A stretch of DNA of 64,000 bases, taken from NCBI GenBank assembly GCA_963837485.1, contig CAWINP010000005.1:137237-201236 (forward strand), read 5' to 3'. The DNA is from Solirubrobacter sp963837485 (GTDB lineage: Bacteria; Actinomycetota; Thermoleophilia; Solirubrobacterales; Solirubrobacteraceae). How positions within the stretch are numbered: the first letter of the stretch is position 1; each line of letters opens with the position of its first letter. The position numbers and the translations under genes were made by a program. Shown here piece by piece: positions 16,796 to 25,559 of this stretch. A model generated the notes under the pieces. It was not told where the DNA came from. It searched no databases and saw only the letters and a program-made list of their open reading frames with translations.

Positions 16796-18424
16796 TTAGG
16801 AGTACATCGCCTCGATCTCGCCCGCGTACTTGTCGGCGATCGGGCGGCGCTTGAGCTTCATCGTCGGCGTCAGCTCGTCGCCGCCCGGGAGCCAGTCGCC
16901 TGCGATCACCGTGAAGCGCTTGATCTGCTCGGGCCGCGACAGGCGGGCGTTGGCCGCCGCCACCGCGGCCTCGACGTCGCCGTCGGAGCGCGGGAAGTCG
17001 GGCTCGAGCACGAGCAGCGCCGTCACGTAGGGGCGGCGGTCGCCGATCACGCACACGTGCGCGATCAGCGGCGAGGCGCCCTTGATCGCGGCCTCGATGT
17101 TCGCGGGCGACATGTTCTTGCCGCCGGCGTCGATGATCATCTCCTTCTTGCGATCGACGATCGTCACATAACCGTCGGCGTCGATCGTCGAGACGTCGCC
17201 GGTGTGCAGCCAGCCCTCGGCGTCGAGCGCGTCGGCCGTGCGGTCGGGCAGGTTGCGGTAGCCGGACATCACGACGGCCGAGCGGACGAGCAGCTCGCCG
17301 TCGGCCGCGAGCTTGACCTCGACGCCCGGCGAGGGCAGCCCGACGGTCCCGATCTTGATCCTGTCGCCGGGGTTCGAGCAGCCGGCGCCGCAGGTCTCCG
17401 ACATGCCCCAGATCTCGGCCAGCGGGATGCCGAGCGCGTGGAAGAAGACGAGCACCTCGCGCGGGGTCGGCGCGGCGCCGACGTTGACCAGCGACGCCTG
17501 GTCGAGCCCGATCGCGGCGCGCAGCGGCGCGAACAGCCTCGGCTCGGCGGCCTCGCACATGGCCGCGAGGTCGTCCGGAACCGCCTCGCCCGCCTGCTGG
17601 AGCTCCACACGCTGCATCCCGGCGCGGATCAGTCCGGCCGCCTGCTCGTCGAGCTTGACCTCGACGCCGGCCTTCAGCTTCTCCCACACGCGCGGGACCG
17701 CGAAGAACCACGTCGGCCGCACCGCCGGCAGCCACTCGCCGATCCGGCGCGGGTCCGGGCAGGTGGTGATCGTCATCCCGTAGGTCATCGGGAGGTAGTG
17801 GTGCGCGGTGCGCTCGGCCACGTGCGCGCTCGGCAGCCACGAGATGACTCGCGAGCCCGGCCCGAAGCCGACGCGCTCCTCGACGGCGTGCACCGCCGCG
17901 ATCTGGTTGCGGTGCAGGAGCTGCACGCCCTTCGGCGGCCCGGTGGTCCCGGACGTGTAGATCAGCGTCAGCACGTCGTCGGGCTCGATCGCGCGCCAGT
18001 GCGGCTCGCTGTCGAAGCCCGGCTCGGCGTACCCGGCGAGCTCGTCGACGCCGATCACGTGCTGGACGAGGCCGGACACGAGCGGCTTGAAGGCCTCCTC
18101 CACGATCGCGACCCGCGGCGCCGCGTCGCGGATCACGTACGCGACCTGCTCGGGCGCCGACGTCAGGTAGATCGAGAACGGCGCGGCGCCGAGCGTCATC
18201 ACCGCCAGGTCGGCGAGATGGAATTCGGGCCGGTTGGAGATCATCAGCGCGACGGTGTCGCCGCGCGTCACCCCGAGCCGCGCCAGCCCGCCGGCCAGCG
18301 CGTCCACACGGTCACGCAGCTCGGCCCAGGTCCAGCGGATCGCGTCGTCGCGCGTGCGCACGGCGACGACGTCGCCGTGCTCGGCCGCAGTGGTCCGGAA
18401 CGCCTCGGCCATCGTGGCCGCCAT
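16796..18424 (-). CDS. long-chain fatty acid-CoA ligase (AMP-forming)
   Basis: A 542-residue ANL-superfamily enzyme that activates a fatty acid with ATP and joins it to CoA. The P-loop is LIYTSGTTGPPKG, the adenine segment is IWGMSETCG, the hinge is GWLHTGDVSTIDADGYVTIVDRKKEMII, and the catalytic Lys is in PTMKLKRRPI. It sits between the rseP gene and the GGDEF gene, with its own -10 box, and is an insertion in the ancestral dxr-rseP-ispG order. Exact acyl chain length is not predictable. Confidence 0.9.
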   Translation of the reverse strand: MAATMAEAFRTTAAEHGDVVAVRTRDDAIRWTWAELRDRVDALAGGLARLGVTRGDTVALMISNRPEFHLADLAVMTLGAAPFSIYLTSAPEQVAYVIRDAAPRVAIVEEAFKPLVSGLVQHVIGVDELAGYAEPGFDSEPHWRAIEPDDVLTLIYTSGTTGPPKGVQLLHRNQIAAVHAVEERVGFGPGSRVISWLPSAHVAERTAHHYLPMTYGMTITTCPDPRRIGEWLPAVRPTWFFAVPRVWEKLKAGVEVKLDEQAAGLIRAGMQRVELQQAGEAVPDDLAAMCEAAEPRLFAPLRAAIGLDQASLVNVGAAPTPREVLVFFHALGIPLAEIWGMSETCGAGCSNPGDRIKIGTVGLPSPGVEVKLAADGELLVRSAVVMSGYRNLPDRTADALDAEGWLHTGDVSTIDADGYVTIVDRKKEMIIDAGGKNMSPANIEAAIKGASPLIAHVCVIGDRRPYVTALLVLEPDFPRSDGDVEAAVAAANARLSRPEQIKRFTVIAGDWLPGGDELTPTMKLKRRPIADKYAGEIEAMYS

Positions 18425-18430
18425 GGCGGG

Positions 18431-18436
18431 AAATTA
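18431..18436 (-). promoter_or_regulatory. -10 box TAATTT, 6 nt before the acyl-CoA ligase
   Basis: TAATTT on the minus strand ends 6 nt before the ATG at 18424, directly after the rseP stop. It fits the leaderless pattern seen at other genes here. Confidence 0.5.
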
Positions 18437-19492
18437 GCGTACGCCGAACCCGTCGCCGGTGAGTCTTCCGATGTCGTTCGTGAAGCCGATCACGAACAGC
18501 CCGATCACGAGCGCGAACCCGATGAAGCCAGCGCGCTCCATCACGCTGAACGGGATCGCCCGGCCGCGCACCTTCTCGGCCACCGCCCAGAAGATGTGGC
18601 CGCCGTCGAGCGGCAGGAACGGGAACAGGTTGACGATGCCGAGCGAGAGCGAGATGACCGCCAGCAGGATCAGCGCGTCGGTGGTCGAGTAGCTGAGTGC
18701 CTGACGCGTCGCCTCATAGCCGCCGACCACCGATCCGAGCTGCTTGCGCTCCTCGGGCTTGAAGATCTGCGCGATCTTGCTGACCGTCTGGCTCGTCACG
18801 CTCCACATGCCGCTCACGGCCGCGCTCGCGGCGCCGCCCGCGCCGACGGGGTGGATCGACGGCTCCTGGCTGAAGCCGATCCGCCACTTCTTCAGCTGCT
18901 TGTCGTTGAACGGCGTGGCCTCGACGGTCTTGGTGACGCCGTCGCGGCGGATCGTGAGCGCGACCTTGGTGCCGTGGTGCGCGGCGATCGCCTTGCCGAT
19001 CGAGTCCATCTGGGCGTTGGCGTCGCCGGTCGGCGCCCGCCCGTCGACGGCCAGGATCTGGTCGCCCGGCTTGAGCACGGCGGCGGCGGGCTTGCCCGGC
19101 TCTATGCGGTCGACGCTGGCCGGCGGCCCGAGCTCGCCGCGGCCCAGGAAGACCGCCCAGAGGATCAGGAACGCGAGCACGATGTTGACCGCGGGGCCGG
19201 CCGCGATCACGACCACGCGCTTCCAGACCGGCTGGTTGTAGTAGGCGCGCTTGGCGACCTCCGGCGACAGCTCCTCCGCCGGGTTCATGCCGCTGATCTT
19301 CACGTAGCCGCCGAGCGGGATCGCCCCGATGCCGTACTCGGTCTCGCCCCTGCGGACCTTGGCGATCAGCGGCGGGAAGAACAGCGCGAAGCGCTCGACG
19401 CGCATCCCGACGGCCTTGGCGGCCGTGAAATGGCCGAGCTCGTGCAGGATGATCAGCGCGGCGAAGCCGAGGAACGTGAGGATCCAGGTCAT
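18434..19492 (-). CDS. rseP: site-2 intramembrane metalloprotease (RseP/RIP family)
   Basis: A 352-residue membrane zinc protease that cleaves membrane-bound anti-sigma factors or signal peptides. The zinc motif HELGH is at residues 17-21 in the first helix, a PDZ domain is at about 110-190 (ASVDRIEPGKPAAAVLKPGDQILAVDG), and the second active-site motif is NLFPFLPLDGGH. Its ATG overlaps the dxr stop (ATGA), the usual coupling in this operon. Confidence 0.92.
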   Translation of the reverse strand: MTWILTFLGFAALIILHELGHFTAAKAVGMRVERFALFFPPLIAKVRRGETEYGIGAIPLGGYVKISGMNPAEELSPEVAKRAYYNQPVWKRVVVIAAGPAVNIVLAFLILWAVFLGRGELGPPASVDRIEPGKPAAAVLKPGDQILAVDGRAPTGDANAQMDSIGKAIAAHHGTKVALTIRRDGVTKTVEATPFNDKQLKKWRIGFSQEPSIHPVGAGGAASAAVSGMWSVTSQTVSKIAQIFKPEERKQLGSVVGGYEATRQALSYSTTDALILLAVISLSLGIVNLFPFLPLDGGHIFWAVAEKVRGRAIPFSVMERAGFIGFALVIGLFVIGFTNDIGRLTGDGFGVR

Positions 19493-20643
19493 GCGTGCAC
19501 CGCGATCAGCTCGCCCGCGAGCTGCCGCGCCTCCGAATCGATCACGTACAGGGTCTCGAAGCTGTGCACGCGCTGGGAGCCGAGCTGCTCGAGCACGCCC
19601 TCGATCACCGCGGGGATGCCGGGGAACGAGAGCCGGCCGTTGAGGAAGGCGTGCACGGCGATCTCGTTGGCGGCGTTGAGCGCGCACGGTGCGGTGCCGC
19701 CGGCCACCGCCGCCTCGCGAGCCAGCCGCAGGCAGGGGAACGCCTCGGTGTCGGGCGCCTCGAACTCCAGCTTGCCGAGCGCGACGAGGTCGAGCGGCGC
19801 GATCGGCAGGTCGGCGCGCTCCGGGTGGTGCAGCGCGTAGCCGATCGCCACCCGCATGTCGGGATAGCCCAGGTGCGCCTTCGTCGAGCCGTCGCACAGC
19901 TGCACGAGCGCGTGGACGATCGACTGCGGGTGCACGACGACGTCGATCCTGTCGTAGGCCGTGCCGAACAGGTGGTGGGCCTCCATCAGCTCCAGGCCCT
20001 TGTTCATCAGCGTCGCCGAGTCGATCGTGATCTTGCCGCCCATCGTCCACGTCGGATGGGCGAGCGCCTGCTCGACGGTCACGCCGTCGAGGTCCTTGCG
20101 GCCGCGGAACGGGCCGCCGCTGGCGGTGATGATCAGCTTGTCCACCACGCCCGGGGGCTCGCCGGTCAGCAGGTGGTGCAGCGCGGTGTGCTCGGAGTCG
20201 ATCGGGATCAGCTGCGCGCCGGTCGCCTCGGCCAGCGCGGTGACGAGCTCACCCCCGACCACGAGCGACTCCTTGTTGGCGAGCGCGACGTCGATCCCCT
20301 CGGTCAGCGCCACGATCGTGGGGCCGAGGCCGGCGCTGCCGACGATCGCGTTGACCACGAGGTCGGCGCTGGACTCGGCGACGAGCTGCACCAGGCCCTC
20401 GGAGCCGCGCAGGACCTCGCCCGCCGTCCAGGCCTCGGCGGCACGCGCCCCGGCGTCGCGGTCGGCCAGCGCGATGCGGGAGACGCCGTGCTCACGCGCC
20501 TGCGCGACGAGCGTCTCGTGATCGGCCCCGGCGGACAGCCCGACGAGCTCGAACGCATCGCCCGCCCGGGCGATGACGTCGAGCGCCTGGGTGCCGATCG
20601 ACCCGGTCGAGCCGAGGATGAGAAGCCGCTTCACCCGCCCCAT
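19489..20643 (-). CDS. dxr: 1-deoxy-D-xylulose 5-phosphate reductoisomerase
   Basis: The second MEP-pathway enzyme, 384 residues, which makes MEP from DXP with NADPH. The NADPH loop is LGSTGSIGTQALD, metal and substrate residues are in IPIDSEHTALHHLL and ASGGPFRGR, and the substrate lid includes WTMGGKITIDSATLMNKGLE. The ATG at 20643 is family-typical. In related bacteria it directly follows cdsA; here about 5.7 kb of accessory genes separate them. Confidence 0.95.
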   Translation of the reverse strand: MGRVKRLLILGSTGSIGTQALDVIARAGDAFELVGLSAGADHETLVAQAREHGVSRIALADRDAGARAAEAWTAGEVLRGSEGLVQLVAESSADLVVNAIVGSAGLGPTIVALTEGIDVALANKESLVVGGELVTALAEATGAQLIPIDSEHTALHHLLTGEPPGVVDKLIITASGGPFRGRKDLDGVTVEQALAHPTWTMGGKITIDSATLMNKGLELMEAHHLFGTAYDRIDVVVHPQSIVHALVQLCDGSTKAHLGYPDMRVAIGYALHHPERADLPIAPLDLVALGKLEFEAPDTEAFPCLRLAREAAVAGGTAPCALNAANEIAVHAFLNGRLSFPGIPAVIEGVLEQLGSQRVHSFETLYVIDSEARQLAGELIAVHA

Positions 20644-20670
20644 TGTGGCAGCGGCCACCTCAGGAATGGC

Positions 20671-20676
20671 TAAGGT
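20671..20676 (+). promoter_or_regulatory. -10 box TAAGGT, 6 nt before the alpha/beta hydrolase gene
   Basis: TAAGGT ends 6 nt before the GTG at 20683, inside the 39-bp divergent gap with dxr. There is no room for a leader with a ribosome-binding site. Confidence 0.5.
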
Positions 20677-20682
20677 CGGAAC

Positions 20683-21486
20683 GTGGACATCCCGCTGCGC
20701 GATACCGGTGGCGACGGCCCGCCGGTCCTCTTCCTGCACGGGCTGCTCGTCGACGGGTCGATCTGGGATCCGGTCGTCGAGCGCCTGCCCGGCCACCGCT
20801 GTCTCGTCCCCGAGCTGCCGCTCGGTTCGCACACGACCCCGTTCCCGGACCGCTCGCGGCTGACCCCCGAGGGGGTGGCGAACCTGGCCGCCGACGTGCT
20901 CGACGAGCTGGGGCTGGAGGACGTCACGCTGGTGGCCAACGACACCGGGGGCGCGCTCGCGCAGCTGATCGTCACCAGCCGGCCGCAGCGGATCGGGCGG
21001 CTGATCCTCACGCCGTGCGACGCGTTCGAGACGTTCCCGCCGCCGCTGTTCAAGCTGCTGTTCGTGCTCGGGCGCACGGCGCCCGGGCTCAACGCCGGGA
21101 TCCAGCCGCTGCGCCTGAAGCTGGGGCGCCGGCTCCCGATCGCCTACGGGCGGCTGACCAAGCGCGGCAGCGACGCACAGCTGAAGCGCTGGATCGCGCC
21201 CGCGCTGAGCGAGGCGCGCGTGCGTAAGGACGCGGCGCACTTCATCAGGCACTGCAGCCCGTCGATCACGCTCGACGCCGCCGCCAAGCTGCCCGGGTTC
21301 GACAAGCCGGTGACGATCGCGTGGCCGCCGCACGACCCGGCGTTCCCGTTCTCGCTCGCCGAGCGGCTCTCGCGCACGTTTCCGCGCGCGGAGCTCGTCG
21401 AGGTGGCCGACTCGCTGGCGTTCGTCTCGGTCGACCAGCCCGACGTGCTCGCGCGGTTGATTCAGTCGCCCCAGGCGGCGAGCTGA
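20683..21486 (+). CDS. alpha/beta-fold hydrolase with Asp at the nucleophile position
   Basis: A 267-residue cytoplasmic protein. The oxyanion segment is VLFLHGLLVDGSIWD and the nucleophile elbow is VANDTGGALAQ, with Asp as in haloalkane dehalogenases and epoxide hydrolases rather than Ser. Where the catalytic His normally sits near the C-terminus the sequence is ELVEVADSLAFVSVDQPD, with no His, so the triad looks incomplete. It may be a non-hydrolytic member or use another base. GTG start; its 3' end overlaps the convergent HD gene by 25 nt. Confidence 0.75.
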   Translation: MDIPLRDTGGDGPPVLFLHGLLVDGSIWDPVVERLPGHRCLVPELPLGSHTTPFPDRSRLTPEGVANLAADVLDELGLEDVTLVANDTGGALAQLIVTSRPQRIGRLILTPCDAFETFPPPLFKLLFVLGRTAPGLNAGIQPLRLKLGRRLPIAYGRLTKRGSDAQLKRWIAPALSEARVRKDAAHFIRHCSPSITLDAAAKLPGFDKPVTIAWPPHDPAFPFSLAERLSRTFPRAELVEVADSLAFVSVDQPDVLARLIQSPQAAS

Positions 21487-22076
21487 TCCCAGCGCGGCAC
21501 CTGCTCCGGGTGCCGCGTCCGCAGGATCTCGCCGGGGAACGTGAGCGGCGGCGCCTTGGTGGGGCGCTTGTGCGAGACGTGGATGACCGCCTCGATCAGC
21601 TCGCGCTTGCAGCCGAGCCGCGGGTAGGCCTCGAACACCGACTCCGCAAAGCCGGGCGGGAGCTGCTCGGCGCCGCGCTTGGACACATCTATGCCGATGC
21701 CCGCGTACGCGAGCGCGACCTCCGGCCGCTTGCGGTTGGCGATCCCGATCGACGTGTGCAGCGCGATCGCGTCCCACACGATCTCCGCGCGCTCCTCGCT
21801 GAGCCCGCGGGCGCTGAGGAAGCGCAGCGCGGCATCCGCGCCGTCGACCTCGAAGCGCTGCGCTCCGTCGCCCTCGGGCGTGAGGCCGACGTCGTGGAGC
21901 ACGGTGGCCAGGAACAGCAGCTCGTCGTCGTAGGCGACGCTCGGACGTGCGACGGCGCGGCCGAACAGGTAGCTGCGGACGCTGTGGTTGAGCAGGTACT
22001 CCGGCTCGATCGCGCGCGCCCACTCCAGCGCGGCGTGCGCGAGCTCGGTCTCCGGGAGCCTCAGCGCGTCGTCCAT
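21462..22076 (-). CDS. HD-domain protein (cyanamide hydratase-like)
   Basis: A 204-residue HD-superfamily protein. Metal ligands appear as NHSVRSYLFG, LHDVG, and a later IALHTS. The layout resembles cyanamide hydratase/HDDC-like hydrolases, which act on small nitriles or nucleotide derivatives. Its start overlaps the end of the DJ-1 gene by 16 nt, so the two are probably cotranscribed and may act in one small pathway. The substrate is not known. Confidence 0.7.
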   Translation of the reverse strand: MDDALRLPETELAHAALEWARAIEPEYLLNHSVRSYLFGRAVARPSVAYDDELLFLATVLHDVGLTPEGDGAQRFEVDGADAALRFLSARGLSEERAEIVWDAIALHTSIGIANRKRPEVALAYAGIGIDVSKRGAEQLPPGFAESVFEAYPRLGCKRELIEAVIHVSHKRPTKAPPLTFPGEILRTRHPEQVPRWDQLAAWGD

Positions 22077-22666
22077 TCGATCTCCTTCGCCTCCGCGGCC
22101 GCCGCCTCGGCGCCGACCTCGCGCTCGACGATGTACAGGGCCAGGTCGATGCCCGAGCTGACACCGCCGGCCGTGACGATGTCGCCGTCGTCGACGAAGC
22201 GCTTGCCGTGCTGGACGTCGGCGCCGTAGGCGACCAGGTCCTCGATCGCGGTGTGGTGCGTGATCGCCGGGCGGCCGCGCAGGAGCCCCTCGTGCGCGAG
22301 GATCATGCCGCCGGTGCAGATCGAGCCGATCCGGCCGCCGGACTCCAGCCGGGCGCGCATCGCCGCGCCGATCGCGCCCGTCTGCGCCTCCGCCCAGGCG
22401 CCGCGCGGCCCGCGCGAGTCCCAGTTGCCGCCGGGCACGAGCACGAGGTCGGGGTTGCCGACGACGCCGTGCGGGACGATCCGCGCGCCGCCGGACGACA
22501 CCACCACCTCCTGCGGCTCGACGGTGACCAGCCGTGTGTTCACGCCGGCGCCGGTGAAGACCTCGAACGGGCCGAACACGTCGAGGTCGTCGAACCCGTC
22601 GTAAAGGAGGATCTCGATGTCCCGGCTCGGGGCGCTCCGGCTGTCTGTGGGATTACCTGTCGGCAT
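22061..22666 (-). CDS. DJ-1/PfpI family protein
   Basis: A 201-residue DJ-1/PfpI domain of the type found alone or in GlxA regulators (IEILLYDGFDDLDVFGPFEVF). The nucleophile-elbow Cys is in GRIGSICTGGMILAHEGLL, followed by ITHHTAIEDL; isonitrile hydratase-like enzymes share this layout. It has no DNA-binding domain. It is divergent from an AraC regulator carrying the same type of domain, and paired with an HD protein, which suggests a small inducible catabolic unit. Activity is inferred, not certain. Confidence 0.75.
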   Translation of the reverse strand: MPTGNPTDSRSAPSRDIEILLYDGFDDLDVFGPFEVFTGAGVNTRLVTVEPQEVVVSSGGARIVPHGVVGNPDLVLVPGGNWDSRGPRGAWAEAQTGAIGAAMRARLESGGRIGSICTGGMILAHEGLLRGRPAITHHTAIEDLVAYGADVQHGKRFVDDGDIVTAGGVSSGIDLALYIVEREVGAEAAAAEAKEIEWTTR

Positions 22667-22703
22667 GTGCGGGAGTCTGCGGCCGCGCGGCCGCGCACGC
22701 GAG

Positions 22704-22738
22704 TGGCAGGAATGCCAATCTCCGCTACGATCCTGCCA
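22704..22738 (+). promoter_or_regulatory. TGGCA inverted repeat, possible operator between the DJ-1 and AraC genes
   Basis: TGGCAGGAATGCCA (22704-22717) is a TGGCA/TGCCA palindrome with a 4-nt centre. The half-site TCCTGCCA recurs at 22731-22738 next to the AraC start codon, overlapping the proposed -10 box. The layout suits an AraC regulator acting on itself and on the divergent DJ-1/HD genes. Confidence 0.4.
22726..22731 (+). promoter_or_regulatory. -10 box TACGAT, 7 nt before the GlxA-type regulator
   Basis: TACGAT fits TANNNT and ends 7 nt before the ATG at 22739; a leaderless start is likely. Confidence 0.5.
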
Positions 22739-23671
22739 ATGGCCAGGCACCGTGTCGCCGTGGTCGCGCTCGACCGGGTCGTCGCGCTCGACCTGGCGAT
22801 CCCGTCGCAGGTCTTCGGCGGCTACGACGAATCGCCGTACACCGCCGTCCTGTGCGGCATCGAGGCCGGGCCGGTGCAGACCAACGTCGGCTTCGACGTC
22901 GTCGCCCAGCGCGGGCTCGACGCGCTTGCCGAGGTCGACACGATCGTCGTGCCCGGCTTCGAGGACCCGCTGCGCGAGTTCCCCGAGGCCGTGCTCGACG
23001 CGCTGCGCGCCGCGCCGGGCCGCAAGGTCTCGATCTGCACCGGCGCGTTCGCGCTGGCCGCCGCCGGGCTGCTCGACGGCCGGCGGGCGACCACCCACTG
23101 GCGCCACGCCGGCGAGTTCGCCGGCGCCTTCCCGCGCGTGCGGCTGACGCCGGACGTGCTCTACGTCGACGAGGGTGACGTGCTGACCTCGGCGGGCGTG
23201 GCGGCGGGCCTGGACCTGTGCCTGCACATCGTGCGGGTCGACCACGGCGCCGCCGTCGCGCGCGCGTTCGCGAAGCGGATCGTCGTCTCGCCGCACCGCG
23301 ACGGCGGGCAGGCGCAGTACGTCGACCGCCCGGTGCCCGAGCGCGACGGGACGCTGGCGGCGACGCGCGCGTGGGCGCTGGAGCGGCTGCGCGAGCCGCT
23401 CACGGTGCGCGAGCTGGCCGCCCACGCGCACGTCTCCGAGCGCACGTTCGCACGCCGCTTCGCGGCCGAGACCGGGCTGCCGCCGCTGCAGTGGCTGCAC
23501 CTGCAACGCGTCGACGCGGCGCGCGCCGCGCTGGAGACCACGGACGCGAGCGTCGACGAGGTCGCCTTCGCATGCGGGTTCGGCACGGCGGCGAACCTGC
23601 GCAAGCACTTCCGCCGCGCGGTGCGGACGACGCCGACGGCGTATCGCCGGGCCTTCGCGTGGACAGGTTGA
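22739..23671 (+). CDS. GlxA family transcriptional regulator (DJ-1 domain plus AraC DNA-binding domain)
   Basis: A 310-residue regulator. Residues 1-190 form a DJ-1/PfpI-like sensor (VAVVALDRVVALDLAIPSQVF, KVSICTGAFALAAAGLLDGRRATTHW). Residues 210-305 form the double helix-turn-helix (LTVRELAAHAHVSERTFARRF and VDEVAFACGFGTAANLRKHFRR). Divergent from a stand-alone DJ-1 protein, it probably responds to a small metabolite and controls that neighbour through the TGGCA repeat between them. Confidence 0.88.
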   Translation: MARHRVAVVALDRVVALDLAIPSQVFGGYDESPYTAVLCGIEAGPVQTNVGFDVVAQRGLDALAEVDTIVVPGFEDPLREFPEAVLDALRAAPGRKVSICTGAFALAAAGLLDGRRATTHWRHAGEFAGAFPRVRLTPDVLYVDEGDVLTSAGVAAGLDLCLHIVRVDHGAAVARAFAKRIVVSPHRDGGQAQYVDRPVPERDGTLAATRAWALERLREPLTVRELAAHAHVSERTFARRFAAETGLPPLQWLHLQRVDAARAALETTDASVDEVAFACGFGTAANLRKHFRRAVRTTPTAYRRAFAWTG

Positions 23672-23716
23672 GAAGTGGAGTGACGCGAACCGGTCGGGGG
23701 TACCCGGACCGGCGCC

Positions 23717-24753
23717 ATGATCGCTCGCCCCACGAGCCTTGCGCCGGATCCGGGCGGATGGCGCCCCGGCTGGCCGCCGGTGCTCGGGAGCGTCTCGGCG
23801 CTGGCCAAGGGCGGAGACGCGCTGTTCATCGGCGGCGACTTCGTGGAGTCCTCCGGGCGCCCGGAGCAAGGGCTCGCCGGGATCGACGTGCGGACGGGCG
23901 TGCCGCTCGAGCTGCCCGACGTGGACGGGAAGGTCGAGGCGCTCGCGGTCAGCGGGTCGCGGCTGTTCGTCGGCGGGCTCTTCACCAAGCTCGGCGACGT
24001 GACCGTGCGCAACTTCGGCGTGGTCGATCTGACGACCGGCCAGCCGGTGTCCGGCCCGCAGTTCGATGACGAGGTACGCGCCCTCGCGGTGTCTGCAGGG
24101 ACGCTGCACGTCGGTGCTGGCGTCACCGCCGCGAGGCGCGGCGGCGACCACGACGTTCCGCTTCGGCTGGCTGCGCTGCGACGCCACCGGGAACGCGTGC
24201 ACGGAGATCGCCGGCACCTCGCGTGGGCACCGGCTCGAGGACGCCGACGCCGGCCACCGGCTGCGCGTGTTCACGGTTGCCTACGACACGGGCGGAGTCT
24301 CGGAGCCGAGTGGGCCCGATCGAGGGCGATCCGGCGCCCGACCCGACCCCGGTCGCGACCGCCACGCCCACGCCCGTCGCCACCGGCGACCTCGTGGCGC
24401 CGATACGCGTCGCGGCGGCGGCGCCCGCCCCCGCGACGACGCCGGCGGCGCTCCAGCTGCGGGTCATCGCCGATCGCGCGGCGCGGGCTCGGGGTGTGGC
24501 GGTGCGGCTGCGGGCGCCCGAGGACTGCCGCCTCGAGGTGCGGGTTCGCTTCGCCGGCCGGCGCGCGGTCGCGGGCCGTGCGAGCGTGACGCTGCGCGCC
24601 GGGGTCGCCCGGACCGTCCGCGTTCGCCTGACCCCGGCCGCGCAGGCGCGGCTGCGACAGGCGCGGCAGGCGATCGTGGCGACCGCCGGCACGGTCACGA
24701 GCGGCTCGGTTACGCTCGGACCATGGGCGAAGCGGTCGTCACGCGACAGGTGA
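23717..24753 (+). pseudogene. remnant of a propeller/Ig-like surface protein, three frames
   Basis: The first about 135 codons encode propeller-like repeats (KGGDALFIGGDFVES, VSGSRLFVGGLFTKLGD). The sense sequence then moves to a second frame near 24125 (TTFRFGWLRCDATGNACTEI, an Ig-like repeat common in secreted proteins of this group) and to a third near 24310 (Pro/Thr linker, then a beta-rich C-terminal domain ending GPWAKRSSRDR). No signal peptide remains at the front. At least two frameshifts and probable internal loss make it a pseudogene. Its tail overlaps the promoter and start of the following AraC gene. Confidence 0.7.
24711..24716 (+). promoter_or_regulatory. -10 box TACGCT, 6 nt before the AraC regulator
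   Basis: TACGCT ends 6 nt before the ATG at 24723 and lies inside the end of the preceding pseudogene. It fits the leaderless pattern of this window. Confidence 0.45.
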
Positions 24754-25559
24754 CCGCCGCGGGCTGGTGGGAGTTCGCCAGCCGCGCGCCGCACCCGTCG
24801 CTGCGCGCCGACTTCGCGCGCTACGTCGGCTTCGAGGAGCGCTACCACGCGCCGCTGCGGCGGCTGGAGGTCCCGTTCGCGGGCGCGGCGCTGATCCTCA
24901 CGCTCGGCGGCCGCTACCGGATGACCGGGCCGCGAGGGCCGTTCGAGCGCGTGTCGTTCATCGCCGGCGTCCACGACGAGGCGACGATCGTCGAGCACGA
25001 CGGCTATACGCGCGGGCTCGAGATCCACTTCACGCCGCTCGGCGCCCGCCGCTTTCTGGGCCTGCCCGGCAACGAGCTGACCAACCAGGTCGCCGAGCTG
25101 GAGGACGTCATCCCGCGCGTCAACGAGCTCACCGAGGAACTGGACGGGCTGCCCACCTGGGACGCCCGCTTCGACCGCCTCGAGCGCGCGGTGCTCGCCC
25201 GTGCCCGGGCCGCGCCGCTGCTGCCGCCGGCGGTTGAGCACGCCTGGCGGCGACTGCGCGACTCGCACGGCGGCGCGAGCGTGTCCGAGCTGGCCGGCGA
25301 GCTGGGCTGCAGCCGCCGGTATCTGTCCCGGCGCTTCGGGTCCGAGCTCGGGCTGCCGCCCAAGGCCCTCGCGCGCGTGCTGCGCTTCGAGCGCGCGGTC
25401 GGCCTGGTGCGCGCAGGCAAAGACCTGGCCGACGTCGCCTACGGCTGCGGCTACTACGACCAGCCGCACTTCAACCGCGACTTCCGCGAGCTGGCCGGGA
25501 TCACGCCGTCGGACTTCCGCGCCCGTGCGCTGCCGCAGGGCACCGGGACCGCGGGTTAG
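24723..25559 (+). CDS. AraC family transcriptional regulator
   Basis: A 278-residue regulator with an N-terminal sensing part (about 1-150; FERVSFIAGVHDEATIVEHDGYTRG) and a C-terminal AraC domain: ASVSELAGELGCSRRYLSRRFGSELG, then DLADVAYGCGYYDQPHFNRDFRELAGITPSDFR. The family usually activates a nearby or distant gene set on ligand binding. It has no obvious target next to it, since both flanks are broken genes. Confidence 0.88.
   Translation: MGEAVVTRQVTAAGWWEFASRAPHPSLRADFARYVGFEERYHAPLRRLEVPFAGAALILTLGGRYRMTGPRGPFERVSFIAGVHDEATIVEHDGYTRGLEIHFTPLGARRFLGLPGNELTNQVAELEDVIPRVNELTEELDGLPTWDARFDRLERAVLARARAAPLLPPAVEHAWRRLRDSHGGASVSELAGELGCSRRYLSRRFGSELGLPPKALARVLRFERAVGLVRAGKDLADVAYGCGYYDQPHFNRDFRELAGITPSDFRARALPQGTGTAG

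Noticed and set aside
22666..24274. A long upstream extension of the DJ-1 protein
   Set aside because: It is antisense to the GlxA-type regulator and has no recognisable domain.
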